A stretch of 37,989 bases of DNA from Arthrobacter sp. SO5 (GTDB lineage: Bacteria > Actinomycetota > Actinomycetes > Actinomycetales > Micrococcaceae): assembly GCF_020532805.1 (NCBI RefSeq), contig NZ_MQTQ01000008.1, positions 68,584 through 106,572 on the forward strand, written 5' to 3'. The notes beneath the pieces were generated by a model, which saw only the letters and a list, made by a program, of their open reading frames with translations, had not been told where the DNA came from and ran no database searches. The number at the start of each line of letters is the position of its first letter. Position 1 is the stretch's first letter. The position numbers and the translations under genes are program-made. Positions 23,213 to 32,379 of this stretch are shown here, in pieces.

Positions 23213-24270
23213 GCGTTCCCACCCTGAAGCAGGCGCCCCTGCACGAGAACACCCGCATCATGGGAGTCGGCGCCTACCGTCCCAGCGTGATCGTGACCAA
23301 CGAGGACGTCTGCGAGTGGATCGATTCCTCCGATGAGTGGATCCGCCAGCGGACCGGCATCATCACCCGGCACCGCGCCCCCGCCGACGTCAGCGTCATT
23401 GACATGGCCGAAGGCGCAGCCCGCGAGGCCCTGCAAAAGGCCGGCATCGAAGCTTCCCAGCTCGGCGCCGTCATCATCTCCACTGTGACCCACCCGTACG
23501 CGACGCCGTCCGCCGCCGCGAGCCTCGCTGACCGCCTCGGCGCGACGCCGGCCCCGGCCTTCGACATCTCGGCGGCCTGCGCCGGCTACTGCTACGGCAT
23601 CGCCCAGGCAGACGCCCTGGTCCGCTCCGGTGCGGCCGACTACGTCCTGGTGGTCGGGGCCGAGAAGCTGTCCGACGTCATCGACAACACCGAGCGCACC
23701 ATTTCCTTCCTGCTCGGCGACGGCGCCGGCGCCGTCGTGATCGGCCCCTCCGACACTCCGGGCATCGGCCCGTCGGTCTGGGGCTCTGACGGCAGCAAGT
23801 GGGATGCGATCGGCATGACGAACTCCATGCTGGACCTCCGCGAACTCGCCACTGCCGGCAGGCGCGGCGGCGGGCTCAGCGGGGAAGAAGCCGCCGGCAC
23901 CGACGCCGCCGCCTGGCCGACCCTGCGACAGGACGGCCAGACTGTCTTCCGCTGGGCCGTGTGGGAGATGGCCAAGGTTGCCCAGCAGGCGCTGGACGCT
24001 GCCGGGATCACCGCCGCAGACCTCGCGGCCTTCATCCCGCACCAGGCGAACATGCGGATCATCGACGAGATGGCCAAGAAGCTGAAGCTTCCGGAGTCCG
24101 TCATCATCGCGCGGGACATCGCCGACGCCGGCAACACCTCCGCCGCCTCCATCCCCCTGGCCACCCACCGCCTGCTGCAGGAGAATCCGCAGCTCAGCGG
24201 CGGGCTGGCACTGCAGATCGGTTTCGGTGCCGGACTGGTCTTCGGTGCCCAAGTGATCGTGCTGCCGTAG
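23209..24270 (+). CDS. fabH: Beta-ketoacyl-ACP synthase III
   Basis: The 353-residue enzyme starts each fatty acid by condensing an acyl-CoA primer with malonyl-ACP. The triad is Cys124 (AACAGY), His278 (PHQANMRI) and Asn309 (GNTSAAS). The sequence is about 20-35 residues longer than E. coli FabH; the extra length includes a Gly/Ala/Glu-rich insertion at about 212-236 (GRRGGGLSGEEAAG), in a surface segment near the dimer and ACP side. In branched-chain-lipid actinobacteria FabH prefers branched primers such as isobutyryl-CoA, which is likely here but not readable from the sequence. It overlaps fabD by 4 nt. A 135-bp gap with no clear terminator separates it from acpP. Confidence 0.95.
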   Translation: MSVPTLKQAPLHENTRIMGVGAYRPSVIVTNEDVCEWIDSSDEWIRQRTGIITRHRAPADVSVIDMAEGAAREALQKAGIEASQLGAVIISTVTHPYATPSAAASLADRLGATPAPAFDISAACAGYCYGIAQADALVRSGAADYVLVVGAEKLSDVIDNTERTISFLLGDGAGAVVIGPSDTPGIGPSVWGSDGSKWDAIGMTNSMLDLRELATAGRRGGGLSGEEAAGTDAAAWPTLRQDGQTVFRWAVWEMAKVAQQALDAAGITAADLAAFIPHQANMRIIDEMAKKLKLPESVIIARDIADAGNTSAASIPLATHRLLQENPQLSGGLALQIGFGAGLVFGAQVIVLP

Positions 24271-24405
24271 GCGCCCACCGCTTTCCCGTTTTCCACCCCA
24301 CAGCTACACACCCACCACCAAGCCGAACCCTCGGTTTGAATCAATTCCGCCCGGACGGCCGGCACACCGGCCGCCCACGGCAACCAACAAGAAAAGGAGC
24401 CACCA

Positions 24406-24651
24406 ATGGCTAGCAACGAAGAGATCCTGGCCGGCCTGGCTGAAATCGTCAACGAAGAGACCGGCCTGGCCCCCGACGCAGTCGAGCTGGACAAGTCCTT
24501 CACCGAGGACCTGGACATCGACTCCATCTCGATGATGACCATCGTCGTCAACGCCGAAGAGAAGTTCGGCGTGCGCATCCCGGACGAGGAAGTCAAGAAC
24601 CTCAAGACCGTAGGCGACGCCGTCAGCTTCATCGCCAGCGCACAGGCCTGA
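24406..24651 (+). CDS. acpP: Acyl carrier protein
   Basis: The 81-residue acidic four-helix carrier holds growing acyl chains on a 4'-phosphopantetheine arm attached to Ser40 in the motif DIDSIS (the common form is DSL; Ile replaces Leu as in many actinobacteria). An AAGGAG ribosome binding site 7-8 nt upstream is the strongest in this operon, matching the high demand for ACP. A 177-bp gap to fabF contains no obvious gene; a GC-rich stretch (GGCCCGGGCCGG) right after the stop may form a weak hairpin that lowers read-through into fabF. Confidence 0.97.
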   Translation: MASNEEILAGLAEIVNEETGLAPDAVELDKSFTEDLDIDSISMMTIVVNAEEKFGVRIPDEEVKNLKTVGDAVSFIASAQA

Positions 24652-24828
24652 TTTTCGGCCCGGGCCGGTCCGGGGCGCAGCTGCACCCCGGACCGCGCCG
24701 TTTGCACAACCAGCTACTGCATCGCCTGGCTAGGGCAAGACCAGCTAGTGCGAGACCACAAAGTTTTCCCAACGCAGGCCCCGGCACCCAGGTCCGGCGA
24801 GGGCGGCGCACCGACAGAGAGTGATCCC

Positions 24829-26064
24829 ATGGCACGCAAAGTAGTCATTACCGGTCTGGGCGCCACCACGCCCATCGGCGGCGATGTCCCCACGATGTGG
24901 AAGAACGCGCTGAAGGGCGTCTCCGGCGCGCACACGCTTGAGGACGACTGGGTGGCCAAGTACGAGCTGCCCGTCCACTTTGCCGCCCGTGCCTCCACCC
25001 CCGCGACCGAGGTCCTGAGCCGGGTAGAGGCCAAGCGCATGGACCCGTCCACGCAGTTCGCCGTTGTTGCGTCCCGCGAGGCCTGGGCCGATTCCGGCAT
25101 CACCGAAGTCGACCACGACCGCCTCGCCGTGGCCTTCGCCACCGGCATCGGCGGCGTCTGGACCCTCCTGGACGCCTGGGACACCCTGCGCGAAAAGGGC
25201 CCCCGCCGGGTTCTTCCCATGACGGTTCCCATGCTGATGCCCAACGGCCCGGCCGCGGCGGTCAGCCTGGACCTCGGAGCCCGCGCCGGCGCCCACACCC
25301 CCGTCTCGGCCTGCGCCTCCGGCACCGAGGCCGTGCACATGGGCCTCGAACTCATCCGCTCCGGTAAGGCCGACGTCGTCGTCTGCGGCGGCGCCGAAGC
25401 CGCCATCCACCCGATGCCGATTGCCGCCTTCTCCTCGATGCAGGCACTTTCCCGCCGCAACGACGATCCCGAGCACGCCTCCCGCCCGTATGACCGCGAC
25501 CGCGACGGCTTCGTGATGGGTGAAGGCGCCGGCGCCCTGGTCCTCGAAGCCGAGGAACACGCGCTGGCCCGCGGCGCCCGGATCTACGCCGAGCTGGCCG
25601 GCACCTCGGTCACTGCCGACGCGTACCACATCACCGCCCCCGACCCCGAAGGCCTTGGCGCCACCCGCGCGCTCAAGGCGGCCATGTTCGACGGCCGGAT
25701 CCAGCCGGAGGACGTGGTGCACGTCAACGCGCACGCCACCTCCACCCCGGTGGGCGACAAGCCCGAGTACGCGGCCCTCAAGGCAGCCCTCGGCAAGCAC
25801 GTAGACAACGTCGCGGTCTCGGCCACCAAGTCGCAGATGGGGCACCTGCTGGGCGCCTCCGGTGCGGTGGAAGCCGTACTGACCGTCATGGCCATCTACG
25901 ACCGCAAGGCACCCGTGACCATCAACCTGGAGAACCAGGACCCGGAAATTCCGCTCGACGTCGTCACGACGGCCCGCGAGCTGCCCTCCGGCAGCATTTC
26001 GGCGCTGAGCAACTCCTTCGGCTTCGGCGGTCACAACGCCGTGATCGCGGTGCGGAGCATCTAA
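24829..26064 (+). CDS. fabF: Beta-ketoacyl-ACP synthase II
   Basis: The 411-residue elongating condensing enzyme extends acyl-ACP by two carbons with malonyl-ACP. The triad is Cys162 (VSACASGTEA), His302 (NAHATSTPVGD) and His339 (SQMGHLLGASG), with Lys334 in place. The C-terminus has the typical NSFGFGGHNA. The ATG at 24829 was chosen over in-frame upstream codons because it gives the standard ARKVVITG start and GAGAG lies upstream. It is the only KAS I/II gene here, whereas mycobacteria have tandem kasA/kasB, so no mycolate-type duplication is seen. It ends 37 bp before a very long hairpin. Confidence 0.96.
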   Translation: MARKVVITGLGATTPIGGDVPTMWKNALKGVSGAHTLEDDWVAKYELPVHFAARASTPATEVLSRVEAKRMDPSTQFAVVASREAWADSGITEVDHDRLAVAFATGIGGVWTLLDAWDTLREKGPRRVLPMTVPMLMPNGPAAAVSLDLGARAGAHTPVSACASGTEAVHMGLELIRSGKADVVVCGGAEAAIHPMPIAAFSSMQALSRRNDDPEHASRPYDRDRDGFVMGEGAGALVLEAEEHALARGARIYAELAGTSVTADAYHITAPDPEGLGATRALKAAMFDGRIQPEDVVHVNAHATSTPVGDKPEYAALKAALGKHVDNVAVSATKSQMGHLLGASGAVEAVLTVMAIYDRKAPVTINLENQDPEIPLDVVTTARELPSGSISALSNSFGFGGHNAVIAVRSI

Positions 26065-26100
26065 GCGTTCGCTCCCGCTCTGTTGCGGCCGGCACACCGA

Positions 26101-26151
26101 GAAGGCAGATGGCGGCAATGTTCTTCGTGAACATTGCCGCCATCTGCCTTC
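26101..26151. terminator. Perfect 23-bp hairpin between convergent fabF and DUF3145
   Basis: Positions 26101-26123 and 26129-26151 are exact complements with only the loop TTCGT between them. There is no U-tract on either strand. Placement between convergent genes suggests a shared terminator. Confidence 0.75.
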
Positions 26152-26197
26152 CGGCGTAGCTATGGAAAGCGCCGGGGAGGGTTCTGGCTCGTGGGTC

Positions 26198-26701
26198 CTA
26201 GCCCACCTGGTGGAGCCAGCGCACCGGAGCACCTTCGGCGGCGTGCCGGAAGGGCTCCAGCTCCTCGTCCCAGGCTTCGCCGAGGGCGAGTGAAAGCTCA
26301 TGGTAGACCGCCGAGGGGTCGCCGGCGCCGGATTCGTAGGCATAGCGGATGCGGTCCTCGGAAACCATGATGTTGCCGTGCACATCCGTAACAGCGTGGA
26401 AAATGCCGAGCTCGGGCGTGTGGGACCAGCGGCCGCCGTCCACACCCCGGCTGGGTTCCTCCGTGACTTCGTAGCGCAGATGCGCCCAGCCCCGCAGGGC
26501 CGACGCCAACTGGGCCCCCGTGCCCGGATTTCCGGTCCACGACAGCTCTGCCCGGAACATTCCGGGCGCAGCAGGCTGGGCAGTCCACTCAAGATCGGTC
26601 CGCTTGTCCACGACAGAACCTATGGCCCACTCAACGTGGGGGCACAGGGCAGTCGGGGCCGAGTGAACGAACAACACACCGCGGGTCAGTGCAACAGACA
26701 T
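26198..26701 (-). CDS. DUF3145 family protein
   Basis: This 167-residue conserved actinobacterial protein of unknown function is regularly found beside the fab operon. Features are the N-terminal strand RGVLFVHSAPTALCPHVEWAIGSV, a central LSWTGNPGTGAQLASALRGW segment, ELGIFHAVTDVHGNIMVSEDRIRYA, and the C-terminal EAWDEELEPFRHAAEGAPVRWLHQVG. No catalytic motif or membrane segment is visible. The ATG at 26701 is preceded by GGAGG at 6 nt, better than the alternative starts upstream. The conserved place next to fabF hints at a lipid-related role, but that is only context. Confidence 0.9.
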   Translation of the reverse strand: MSVALTRGVLFVHSAPTALCPHVEWAIGSVVDKRTDLEWTAQPAAPGMFRAELSWTGNPGTGAQLASALRGWAHLRYEVTEEPSRGVDGGRWSHTPELGIFHAVTDVHGNIMVSEDRIRYAYESGAGDPSAVYHELSLALGEAWDEELEPFRHAAEGAPVRWLHQVG

Positions 26702-27014
26702 TCCATCCTCCATAGCTGTAGGTACGTCTTCCCCAACGACCTCTTGCATGGATGTCTGTCTGTTGCGCGGGTCCGTAGTGATGCGGGTGGTCCTGGCCAG
26801 ACTATTAAGTTACGGCCCGGTTCCTGGGTGCTGCTTGATGCTCTAGAGCTTCAAGCAACACTTGAAAGTTGCCGGGCGTGAGTCCCATTCTGCCGTACGC
26901 CACCTCATTACGCCAGTGTGATTCGGCGCGTCTTACCCGGCGCGCCGCACGGGGCCACGCAGGGGGCCACGCCGGAGACGTTCCCGGCGCCGTCCCTGGC
27001 GCCGAGTACGGCTT
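26702..27014. other. Intergenic region between DUF3145 and the end of xerC
   Basis: About 313 bp without a convincing gene. A 24-bp imperfect palindrome (26833-26856: GCTTGA, central CTCTAGAG, TCAAGC, one mismatch pair) may be an operator for the DUF3145 promoter. A possible -10 (TAGTCT, minus strand, about 26799-26804) lies nearer the gene. Close to the xerC stop, CGGCGCC (26985-26991) and GGCGCCG (26998-27004) form a small hairpin without a T-tract. Confidence 0.45.
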
Positions 27015-27941
27015 TCAGGCCCGGGGATGGGCCTGCTGGTAGCTCTGCCGGAGCCTTTCGACGGACACATGAGTGTAGATCTGCGTGGTGGCCAGGCTGC
27101 TGTGGCCCAGGATTTCCTGCACCGCACGGAGGTCTGCGCCGCCGTCGAGAAGGTGCGTGGCGGCGGAATGCCGCAGGGCATGAGGTCCGGTGGCGGCGGT
27201 ATCCCCGAGGGCCTCCAGGAGAGCGTGGACGACGCTGCGGACCTGGCGCTGGTCAACCCGGTTGCCACGGACACCGAGGAATAGGGCGGGGCCGGATCCC
27301 TCCGCGGCCAGGGCGGGACGGCCGCGCCGGAGCCAGTCGTCGACGGCGAGCGCCGCCGGGAGACCGTAGGGCACAGTCCGTTCCTTGTTGCCTTTGCCGA
27401 GGACGCGCAGGGTCCGGCGGTCCGGATTCAGGTCATCAATGTCCAGGCCGGCCAGTTCACCGACCCGGACGCCCGTCGCGTAAAGAAGCTCCACCATGGC
27501 CCGGTTGCGCAGCGGCACCGGCGCGCCCTCGGCGGCGGCGGACTCCACGTCTTCGACGAGCCGCAGGACCTGCCGCTGATGCAGTACCCCGGGCAGGGAT
27601 TTCTCCCGCTTCGGAGCCTTCAGCCGCAAGGCCGGGTCCGCTTCGATGAGTTCCTCGCGGACGGCCCAGGCGGTGAAGGCCCGGGCGGTGGCGGCGCGGC
27701 GGGCCAGGGTGGCGCGGGACATGCCGGCTTCGCTCTGGGAGCCGAGCCAGCGCCGCAGGGTGCCGAGCTCAAGCCCCGCAAGGTCTTCGATACCCTCGGA
27801 GGCCGCGTGGGCCAGCAGACTGCCCACGTCGGAGAGGTAGGCGCGCACGGTGTGGGCCGAGCGTCCCCGCTCCGCCTCAAGGTAGCGGGCGAAGCCCTCG
27901 GCGGCGCTGGCCAGTGCGGCCGGGATCTGCGGTGTAGGCAC
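27015..27941 (-). CDS. xerC: Tyrosine recombinase XerC
   Basis: The 308-residue site-specific recombinase resolves chromosome dimers at dif with XerD. An N-terminal SAM-like core-binding domain (about 10-100) precedes the catalytic domain, where all key residues are seen: Arg159 (ATGVRVGEL), Lys183 (LGKGNKER), His254 and Arg257 (HALRHS), His280 (LGHSS) and nucleophile Tyr289 (QIYTHV). Assignment as XerC rather than XerD or a phage integrase rests on the conserved dprA-xerC neighbourhood. The GTG at 27941 was used because the longer frame overlaps the dprA end and encodes an unlikely Arg/Pro-rich extension. It is the last gene in a leftward block. Confidence 0.92.
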   Translation of the reverse strand: MPTPQIPAALASAAEGFARYLEAERGRSAHTVRAYLSDVGSLLAHAASEGIEDLAGLELGTLRRWLGSQSEAGMSRATLARRAATARAFTAWAVREELIEADPALRLKAPKREKSLPGVLHQRQVLRLVEDVESAAAEGAPVPLRNRAMVELLYATGVRVGELAGLDIDDLNPDRRTLRVLGKGNKERTVPYGLPAALAVDDWLRRGRPALAAEGSGPALFLGVRGNRVDQRQVRSVVHALLEALGDTAATGPHALRHSAATHLLDGGADLRAVQEILGHSSLATTQIYTHVSVERLRQSYQQAHPRA

Positions 27942-28030
27942 TCCCCTACTCTTGCAGTATCCGCCCGGCAATCGAAGGAGCCCGACGGCGAGCCGCGGCC
28001 GGACAGGCAAAGCCGGTCCCGCCCAGCATC

Positions 28031-29221
28031 TCACCCTGACGTCCCCGACCGTTTCCAGCCCCCGCGGTGTGACTGGGCCAGGCCCAGCAGCCCGAGCCGG
28101 CCAAGCCCTGCCCGGACGGAGTCGGCGCTGAGCCCCGCAACTGCCGTGAGCTTGTCCACGGTGCTGGTGGTTCGCAGCGGAAGGGCGTCAAGGAGGATCA
28201 GGTCCTCCAGGGTCAGCCCGTCCTGGACTTCCACCCGGCTTTCCTTCTCCTCGGTCAACGATTCTCCGCTGGGAGCGGCGAGTTCGGCGACCTCGCCGGC
28301 ATCCGTGACGCAGACGGCACCCCCTTCGCGGAGCAACCGGTGGCAGCCGGCCGAATTGGCGGAATGCACGGACCCGGGAACCGCCCCGACGGCCCTGCCC
28401 AGAGTTTCGGCATGATGGGCGGTGTTGAGCGCCCCGGACCTCCACCGGGCCTCCACGACCACCGTGACGGACGCCAGCGCCGCAATCAGCCTGTTGCGCT
28501 GCAGGAACCTGTACCGTGTGGGCGCGGAACCTGGCGGGACCTCGGCGAGGACGGCGCCCTGGTTTGCGACAGCTCGGAGCAGGTCCTCGTTGCCGGCGGG
28601 ATAGAACCGGTCCACTCCGCCCGCCATCACGGCAATCGTCGGCATGCCGCCGGAGGACCCGCCGGCGAGGGCTGCCCGGTGGGCGTGCGCGTCGATCCCG
28701 TAGGCACCTCCGGAGACGATGGTGAAGCCACGCTGCGCCAGCGAGTAGGCGAGATCGCCGGTCACGGACGAACCGTAGGATGTGCTGTCCCGGGAACCCA
28801 CGAGCGCAATGGACTTTGCCGCGCCCGGCAACGGCTGCTCGACACCACGCCACCACAGGCACAGGGGTTCCTGCAGGCCCAGGTCCGCCAGTTGATGCGG
28901 CCAGAGCTCGTCGGACGGGATGATCATCCGGCCGCCCAGCCGTTGCATGGTTGCGAGGTCCCTCTCGGGTGCCAGGTCCGGGACCCGCGGGGCCCAGCGT
29001 TTCAGCGCCGTCCCCAGGCCGGTCCAACCCCCTCCGGAGCCGTTCTCCTCCAGCAGGCGGGACATTTCCCGCTCCAGCTCCGGTCCCGCGGCCTGCTGGC
29101 CTGTGGCGATCCTCAGTGCATCCGGCGCCCCGGCGCTCTGCACCAGCGCGAGGCCGGCAGCGTCCTGCGGCTCAAACAGGCGGGACAGCGCTGCCCGTGC
29201 GGTCCGCTCGGTCTCTGTCAT
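28031..29221 (-). CDS. dprA: DNA-processing protein DprA
   Basis: The 396-residue protein binds single-stranded DNA and loads RecA during natural transformation; its role in non-competent actinobacteria is unclear. The Rossmann-type DprA core shows [13 protein letters not shown] (Gly-Ser-Arg at 142-144) and [12 protein letters not shown] (170-181), with a C-terminal winged helix (about 325-390, [22 protein letters not shown]). The first 100 residues form a SAM-like domain. The ATG at 29221 has AAAGGA 7 nt upstream; a longer open frame that overlaps comM is not used. It sits in the comM-dprA-xerC order common to actinobacteria, 82 bp after comM. Confidence 0.94.
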   Translation of the reverse strand: MTETERTARAALSRLFEPQDAAGLALVQSAGAPDALRIATGQQAAGPELEREMSRLLEENGSGGGWTGLGTALKRWAPRVPDLAPERDLATMQRLGGRMIIPSDELWPHQLADLGLQEPLCLWWRGVEQPLPGAAKSIALVGSRDSTSYGSSVTGDLAYSLAQRGFTIVSGGAYGIDAHAHRAALAGGSSGGMPTIAVMAGGVDRFYPAGNEDLLRAVANQGAVLAEVPPGSAPTRYRFLQRNRLIAALASVTVVVEARWRSGALNTAHHAETLGRAVGAVPGSVHSANSAGCHRLLREGGAVCVTDAGEVAELAAPSGESLTEEKESRVEVQDGLTLEDLILLDALPLRTTSTVDKLTAVAGLSADSVRAGLGRLGLLGLAQSHRGGWKRSGTSG

Positions 29222-29303
29222 GGTTTGTCCTTTCACGGGCTGGTCGTTTCGCCGCGGGCTTGTGGCGGCGCAGGTCAGTAAGGGAGGAATTCGCTGAGTT
29301 CTC

Positions 29304-30851
29304 TCAGGCGGTGACAGTTGCCTGCCGCAGGTTGAGGGCCCGCCCGATGTCGTCGGCATCCGGGGTGTCCCGCCGCGCCAGGTCCGCGAGCGTCCAGGCC
29401 AGCCGCAGCACCCGGTCGTAGCCGCGGGCCGTGAGCACGCCGCGTTCCAGGGCATGGTCCAGAATCCGGGTGGTGGGGGCGGCGAGCCTCAAGGAACCGC
29501 GCAGCAGCCGCCCGGGAACCTGGGAATTCGTCTCCATGCCGAACGGAACCAGCCGCTCCAGCTGCCTCTCCCGCGCACCCTTCACCCGCCCCGCAATCGT
29601 GGCGGTGTCCTCCTCGGCACCGGGCTGGCCGAAATCCGCCAGCGACACCCGCTCCACCTGCAGCTGGATGTCGACCCTGTCGAGCAGCGGTCCGGACATC
29701 CGGGCCAGGTAACGCCGCCGCATCGTCGGTGTGCAGATGCAGTCCACGCCCTTCCCCGAAGCCTTGCCACAGGGACACGGATTGGCGGCCAGGACCAGCT
29801 GGAACCGTGCAGGGTAGGCCGCGGTGCCCGCTGAACGGTGGATGACCAGCTCACCGCTTTCCAGCGGCTGCCGCAGGGCATCCAGGACCCGGCGTTCATA
29901 TTCGGGTGCCTCGTCAAGGAACAGCACGCCCCGGTGTGCCCGGGATGCTGCACCCGGACGCGGCAGCCCGGATCCGCCGCCGATAATGGCGGCGGAGGTG
30001 GCCGTGTGATGCGGGTTCTCGAAGGGCGGGCGGCGCAGCAGCCGGACGGAGGCCGACGTCAGCGAAGACAGCGAATGGATGGCCGTGACCTCCATCGCCT
30101 CCGTGTCGCCCAGGTCCGGCAGGAGCCCCGGGAGACGCTCCGCCAGCATCGTCTTCCCCGCCCCGGGCGGGCCCGTCAGGAGCAGGTGGTGGGCGCCGGC
30201 CGCGGCCACCTCCAGGGCACGCCTGGCGTCGCCCTGGCCGGACACATCGCACATGTCCGGTGGCCTGAGCTGGAGGGCATCAGCTCCGGCGTCCGCGTCG
30301 CCGTCGTCAGGCTCGGGTTCGAAGTCGAGTGCCAGATCCTGGGGATCGGCCCCGCAGTCGAAGGCCAGCCGGGCGAGTGTGCTGTAGCCCTGTACCCGCG
30401 CCCCGGGCACCAGCTCCGCCTCGCCGACGTTTCCCTGGGCCACCACGACGTCCGGATAGCCCGCCCGGACCGCGGCCATGACCGCAGGGAGGATGCCGCG
30501 GACCGGCCGCAGCCTGCCGTCGAGACCCAGCTCCGCGATGAACACCGTCCGTCCGGTGGACCGGACATCGTTGGCCGCCAGCAGCACAGCCATGGCGATG
30601 GCGAGGTCAAAGCCGGAGCCGCGTTTGGGCAGCGACGCAGGAATCAGATTGGCCGTGATTTTACGGCGGCTCAGCGGAATGCCGGAGTTCTGGGCCGCGG
30701 AGCGGATCCTCTCCTTCGCCTCGTTGAGTGAAGCGTCCGGCAGCCCAAGGATCACGAACGCCGGCAAGGTCTGCCCGATGTCCGCCTCAACCTCCACGAT
30801 GTAGCCGTTGAGCCCGACGAGGGCCACCGAGTAGGTCCGGCCGAGGGCCAC
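29304..30851 (-). CDS. comM: ComM/YifB-family Mg-chelatase-like AAA+ ATPase
   Basis: The 515-residue ATPase belongs to the ComM family; in gamma-proteobacteria ComM is a helicase promoting branch migration of integrated DNA in transformation. An N-terminal Lon-protease-like fold (about 1-180, including GLPDASLNEAKERIR and PRKITANL-type residues) leads to Walker A GPPGAGKT (227-234), Walker B LFLDE (310-314) and an MCM/Mg-chelatase-like C-terminal helical domain. Four Cys in NPCPCGKASGKGVDCIC (about 356-372) look like a metal site, a usual family feature. The GTG start directly abuts the yraN stop (TAG-GTG), so translation is probably coupled. Confidence 0.93.
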   Translation of the reverse strand: MALGRTYSVALVGLNGYIVEVEADIGQTLPAFVILGLPDASLNEAKERIRSAAQNSGIPLSRRKITANLIPASLPKRGSGFDLAIAMAVLLAANDVRSTGRTVFIAELGLDGRLRPVRGILPAVMAAVRAGYPDVVVAQGNVGEAELVPGARVQGYSTLARLAFDCGADPQDLALDFEPEPDDGDADAGADALQLRPPDMCDVSGQGDARRALEVAAAGAHHLLLTGPPGAGKTMLAERLPGLLPDLGDTEAMEVTAIHSLSSLTSASVRLLRRPPFENPHHTATSAAIIGGGSGLPRPGAASRAHRGVLFLDEAPEYERRVLDALRQPLESGELVIHRSAGTAAYPARFQLVLAANPCPCGKASGKGVDCICTPTMRRRYLARMSGPLLDRVDIQLQVERVSLADFGQPGAEEDTATIAGRVKGARERQLERLVPFGMETNSQVPGRLLRGSLRLAAPTTRILDHALERGVLTARGYDRVLRLAWTLADLARRDTPDADDIGRALNLRQATVTA

Positions 30852-31208
30852 CTACCCCACCCCCTTGAGGTGTTCCACGGCGGGGACACCGACGCCGTCG
30901 TCGAGTACGGCAACCACGTCCACGCGCCGCAGCGGCATGCGCAGATCGTGGTCCCGGCACCACGCGGAGGCCAGGCGGTGAAGCCTGGACAGTTTGTCCA
31001 CGCCGACAGCCTCGAAGGGATGCCCGTACGCGAGGGATGTCCGGGTCTTGACTTCCGCGATGACCAGCGCGTCGCCGTCGAGCGCGACAATGTCAATTTC
31101 GCCCTCGGGGCAGCGCCAGTTGCGGTCCACAATCCGCATGCCTTGGGCTTCAAGGTAGCCTGCGGCGATTTCCTCCCCGCGCCGGCCCAGCGCATCCTTT
31201 GCTCTCAT
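30852..31208 (-). CDS. yraN: YraN family protein (UPF0102, predicted nuclease fold)
   Basis: The 118-residue protein adopts a restriction-endonuclease-like fold by family assignment; its function is unproven. The family signature is GRRGEEIAAGYLEAQG at the N-terminus, then EGEIDIVALDGDALVIAEVKTR, which carries the D-(x)n-ExK nuclease-type motif (Asp of EIDIVA, Glu and Lys of AEVKTR). The ATG at 31208 matches the common N-terminus MRAKDALG; an upstream in-frame ATG adds 9 residues. It immediately precedes comM and follows DUF2469 in a block conserved in actinobacteria. Confidence 0.92.
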   Translation of the reverse strand: MRAKDALGRRGEEIAAGYLEAQGMRIVDRNWRCPEGEIDIVALDGDALVIAEVKTRTSLAYGHPFEAVGVDKLSRLHRLASAWCRDHDLRMPLRRVDVVAVLDDGVGVPAVEHLKGVG

Positions 31209-31281
31209 GCCACCAGCCTGCGGCGGAGCAGGCAAGCGGCACAGGGCCCCGCTTCGCTATGTGGGTAACTTCAGCCCGGGA

Positions 31282-31608
31282 TCAGTTCCCCAGGTCCTCC
31301 ACCTTGGGCAGGGACAGCTCCTCGCTGCGCGGAAGCTCTTCGACGTTGACGTCCTTGAAGGTGATAACTCGGACACTTTTCACGAACCGTGCGGAACGGT
31401 AGACGTCCCACACCCAGGCGTCCTGCAGGGTCAGGTCGAAGTAGACCTCGCCGTCGGCACTGCGGGCCTGCAGGTCAACATGGTTGGCAAGGTAGAAACG
31501 CCGCTCGGTCTCGACCACATAGCTGAACAACCCGACAACGTCCCGGTATTCGCGGTAGAGCTGGAGCTCCATGTCGGTCTCATAGTTTTCAAGGTCCTCG
31601 GCACTCAT
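31282..31608 (-). CDS. DUF2469 family protein
   Basis: The 108-residue acidic protein has unknown function and is present in most actinobacteria between rnhB and yraN (mycobacterial Rv2901c). It begins MSAEDLENYETDMELQLYREYRDVV and contains ERRFYLANHVDL and YFDLTLQDAWVWDVYR, the family's most conserved parts. No membrane segment or catalytic motif is visible. The ATG at 31608 has AAGATGGAA before it; an upstream open frame through rnhB is a chance extension. The 95-bp gap to rnhB contains a strong G-quadruplex motif on the non-template strand. Confidence 0.92.
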   Translation of the reverse strand: MSAEDLENYETDMELQLYREYRDVVGLFSYVVETERRFYLANHVDLQARSADGEVYFDLTLQDAWVWDVYRSARFVKSVRVITFKDVNVEELPRSEELSLPKVEDLGN

Positions 31609-31666
31609 GGTTCCATCTTGCACCATCCGGCGCGGGGCGCGCGCCACAGCCACTCGTGCCGTGCCC

Positions 31667-31693
31667 GGGGCTGGGGATGGGGGTGGGGGTGGG
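31667..31693 (+). other. G-quadruplex-forming motif between rnhB and DUF2469
   Basis: Five runs of 3-5 G are separated by loops of 2, 2, 1 and 1 nt (CT, AT, T, T). The G-rich strand is opposite to the transcript, whose RNA would be C-rich here. This is one of the tightest quadruplex patterns in the window. Confidence 0.7.
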
Positions 31694-31703
31694 TGCGGCG
31701 AAC

Positions 31704-32369
31704 CTAGAGCAGCTGCCAGCTGACGCGATGGTACGGCGAGGGACCGGAGGCGCGGAGCGCGTCCTTGTGGACGGCGGTGCCATAGCCCTTGTTCACGTCC
31801 CAGCCAAAGGCCGGATACTCGGTATGCAGCTCGCGCATCTGCCCGTCGCGTTCCACCTTGGCCAGGATGGACGCCGCAGCGACGCTCAGGCACTGCATGT
31901 CCGCCTTGACCAGCGTGTGTACCGGCGCGTCGCAGCCGGGCTCCGCCGGTCCGTCGTCGAACAGGGACGGCTGGGTCCCGGGCGAGAGCCAGTTGTGGCT
32001 GCCGTCCAGCAGGACCACATCGGGGGTCACTCCGGCGGCCAGGACCGCGAGCCACGCGCGGGTGCCGGCAAGCCGTAGCGCTCCAATGATGCCGTTGGTG
32101 TCGATTTCCTGGGCAGAGGCATGCCCGACGGCGGACGCGACCGACCAGCCCCGGACCAGCGGCACCAGGCGTTCCCGGTCCGCCACCTTGAGCAGCTTGC
32201 TGTCCCGCACATCCGCGAGCAGCTCCTGCTCGTCTAAGTCCACGACGGCAATCCCCACGCTGACCGGACCGGCCAGGGCGCCGCGGCCCACCTCGTCGAT
32301 TCCGGCGAGGAGCCTGGCGCCGGAGCTGCGGAAGCGGCGTTCGTAGTCGAGGGTGGGCGCGACAGACAT
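31704..32369 (-). CDS. rnhB: Ribonuclease HII
   Basis: The 221-residue enzyme cuts RNA in RNA-DNA hybrids and at single ribonucleotides in [16 protein letters not shown] gives the catalytic Asp25 and Glu26; the third Asp lies in VVLLDGSHN (about 122) and the fourth in [22 protein letters not shown] short insertion [18 protein letters not shown] (about 127-144) is longer than in E. coli. The start ATG lies 10 bp after the lepB stop, with GGAAAG upstream. Position after the signal peptidases matches mycobacterial Rv2902c. Confidence 0.95.
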   Translation of the reverse strand: MSVAPTLDYERRFRSSGARLLAGIDEVGRGALAGPVSVGIAVVDLDEQELLADVRDSKLLKVADRERLVPLVRGWSVASAVGHASAQEIDTNGIIGALRLAGTRAWLAVLAAGVTPDVVLLDGSHNWLSPGTQPSLFDDGPAEPGCDAPVHTLVKADMQCLSVAAASILAKVERDGQMRELHTEYPAFGWDVNKGYGTAVHKDALRASGPSPYHRVSWQLL

Positions 32370-32379
32370 GACGGGCAGC

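Noticed and set aside
22045..24252. A 735-codon frame antisense to fabD and fabH, and a 615-codon frame antisense to fabF
   Set aside because: Same cause: the sense strands encode intact FabD, FabH and FabF with catalytic residues.
29221..29304. Gene disruption between comM and dprA
   Set aside because: The longer overlapping dprA frame looked like a fusion, but the ATG at 29221 with AAAGGA gives a normal DprA; the genes are simply separate.
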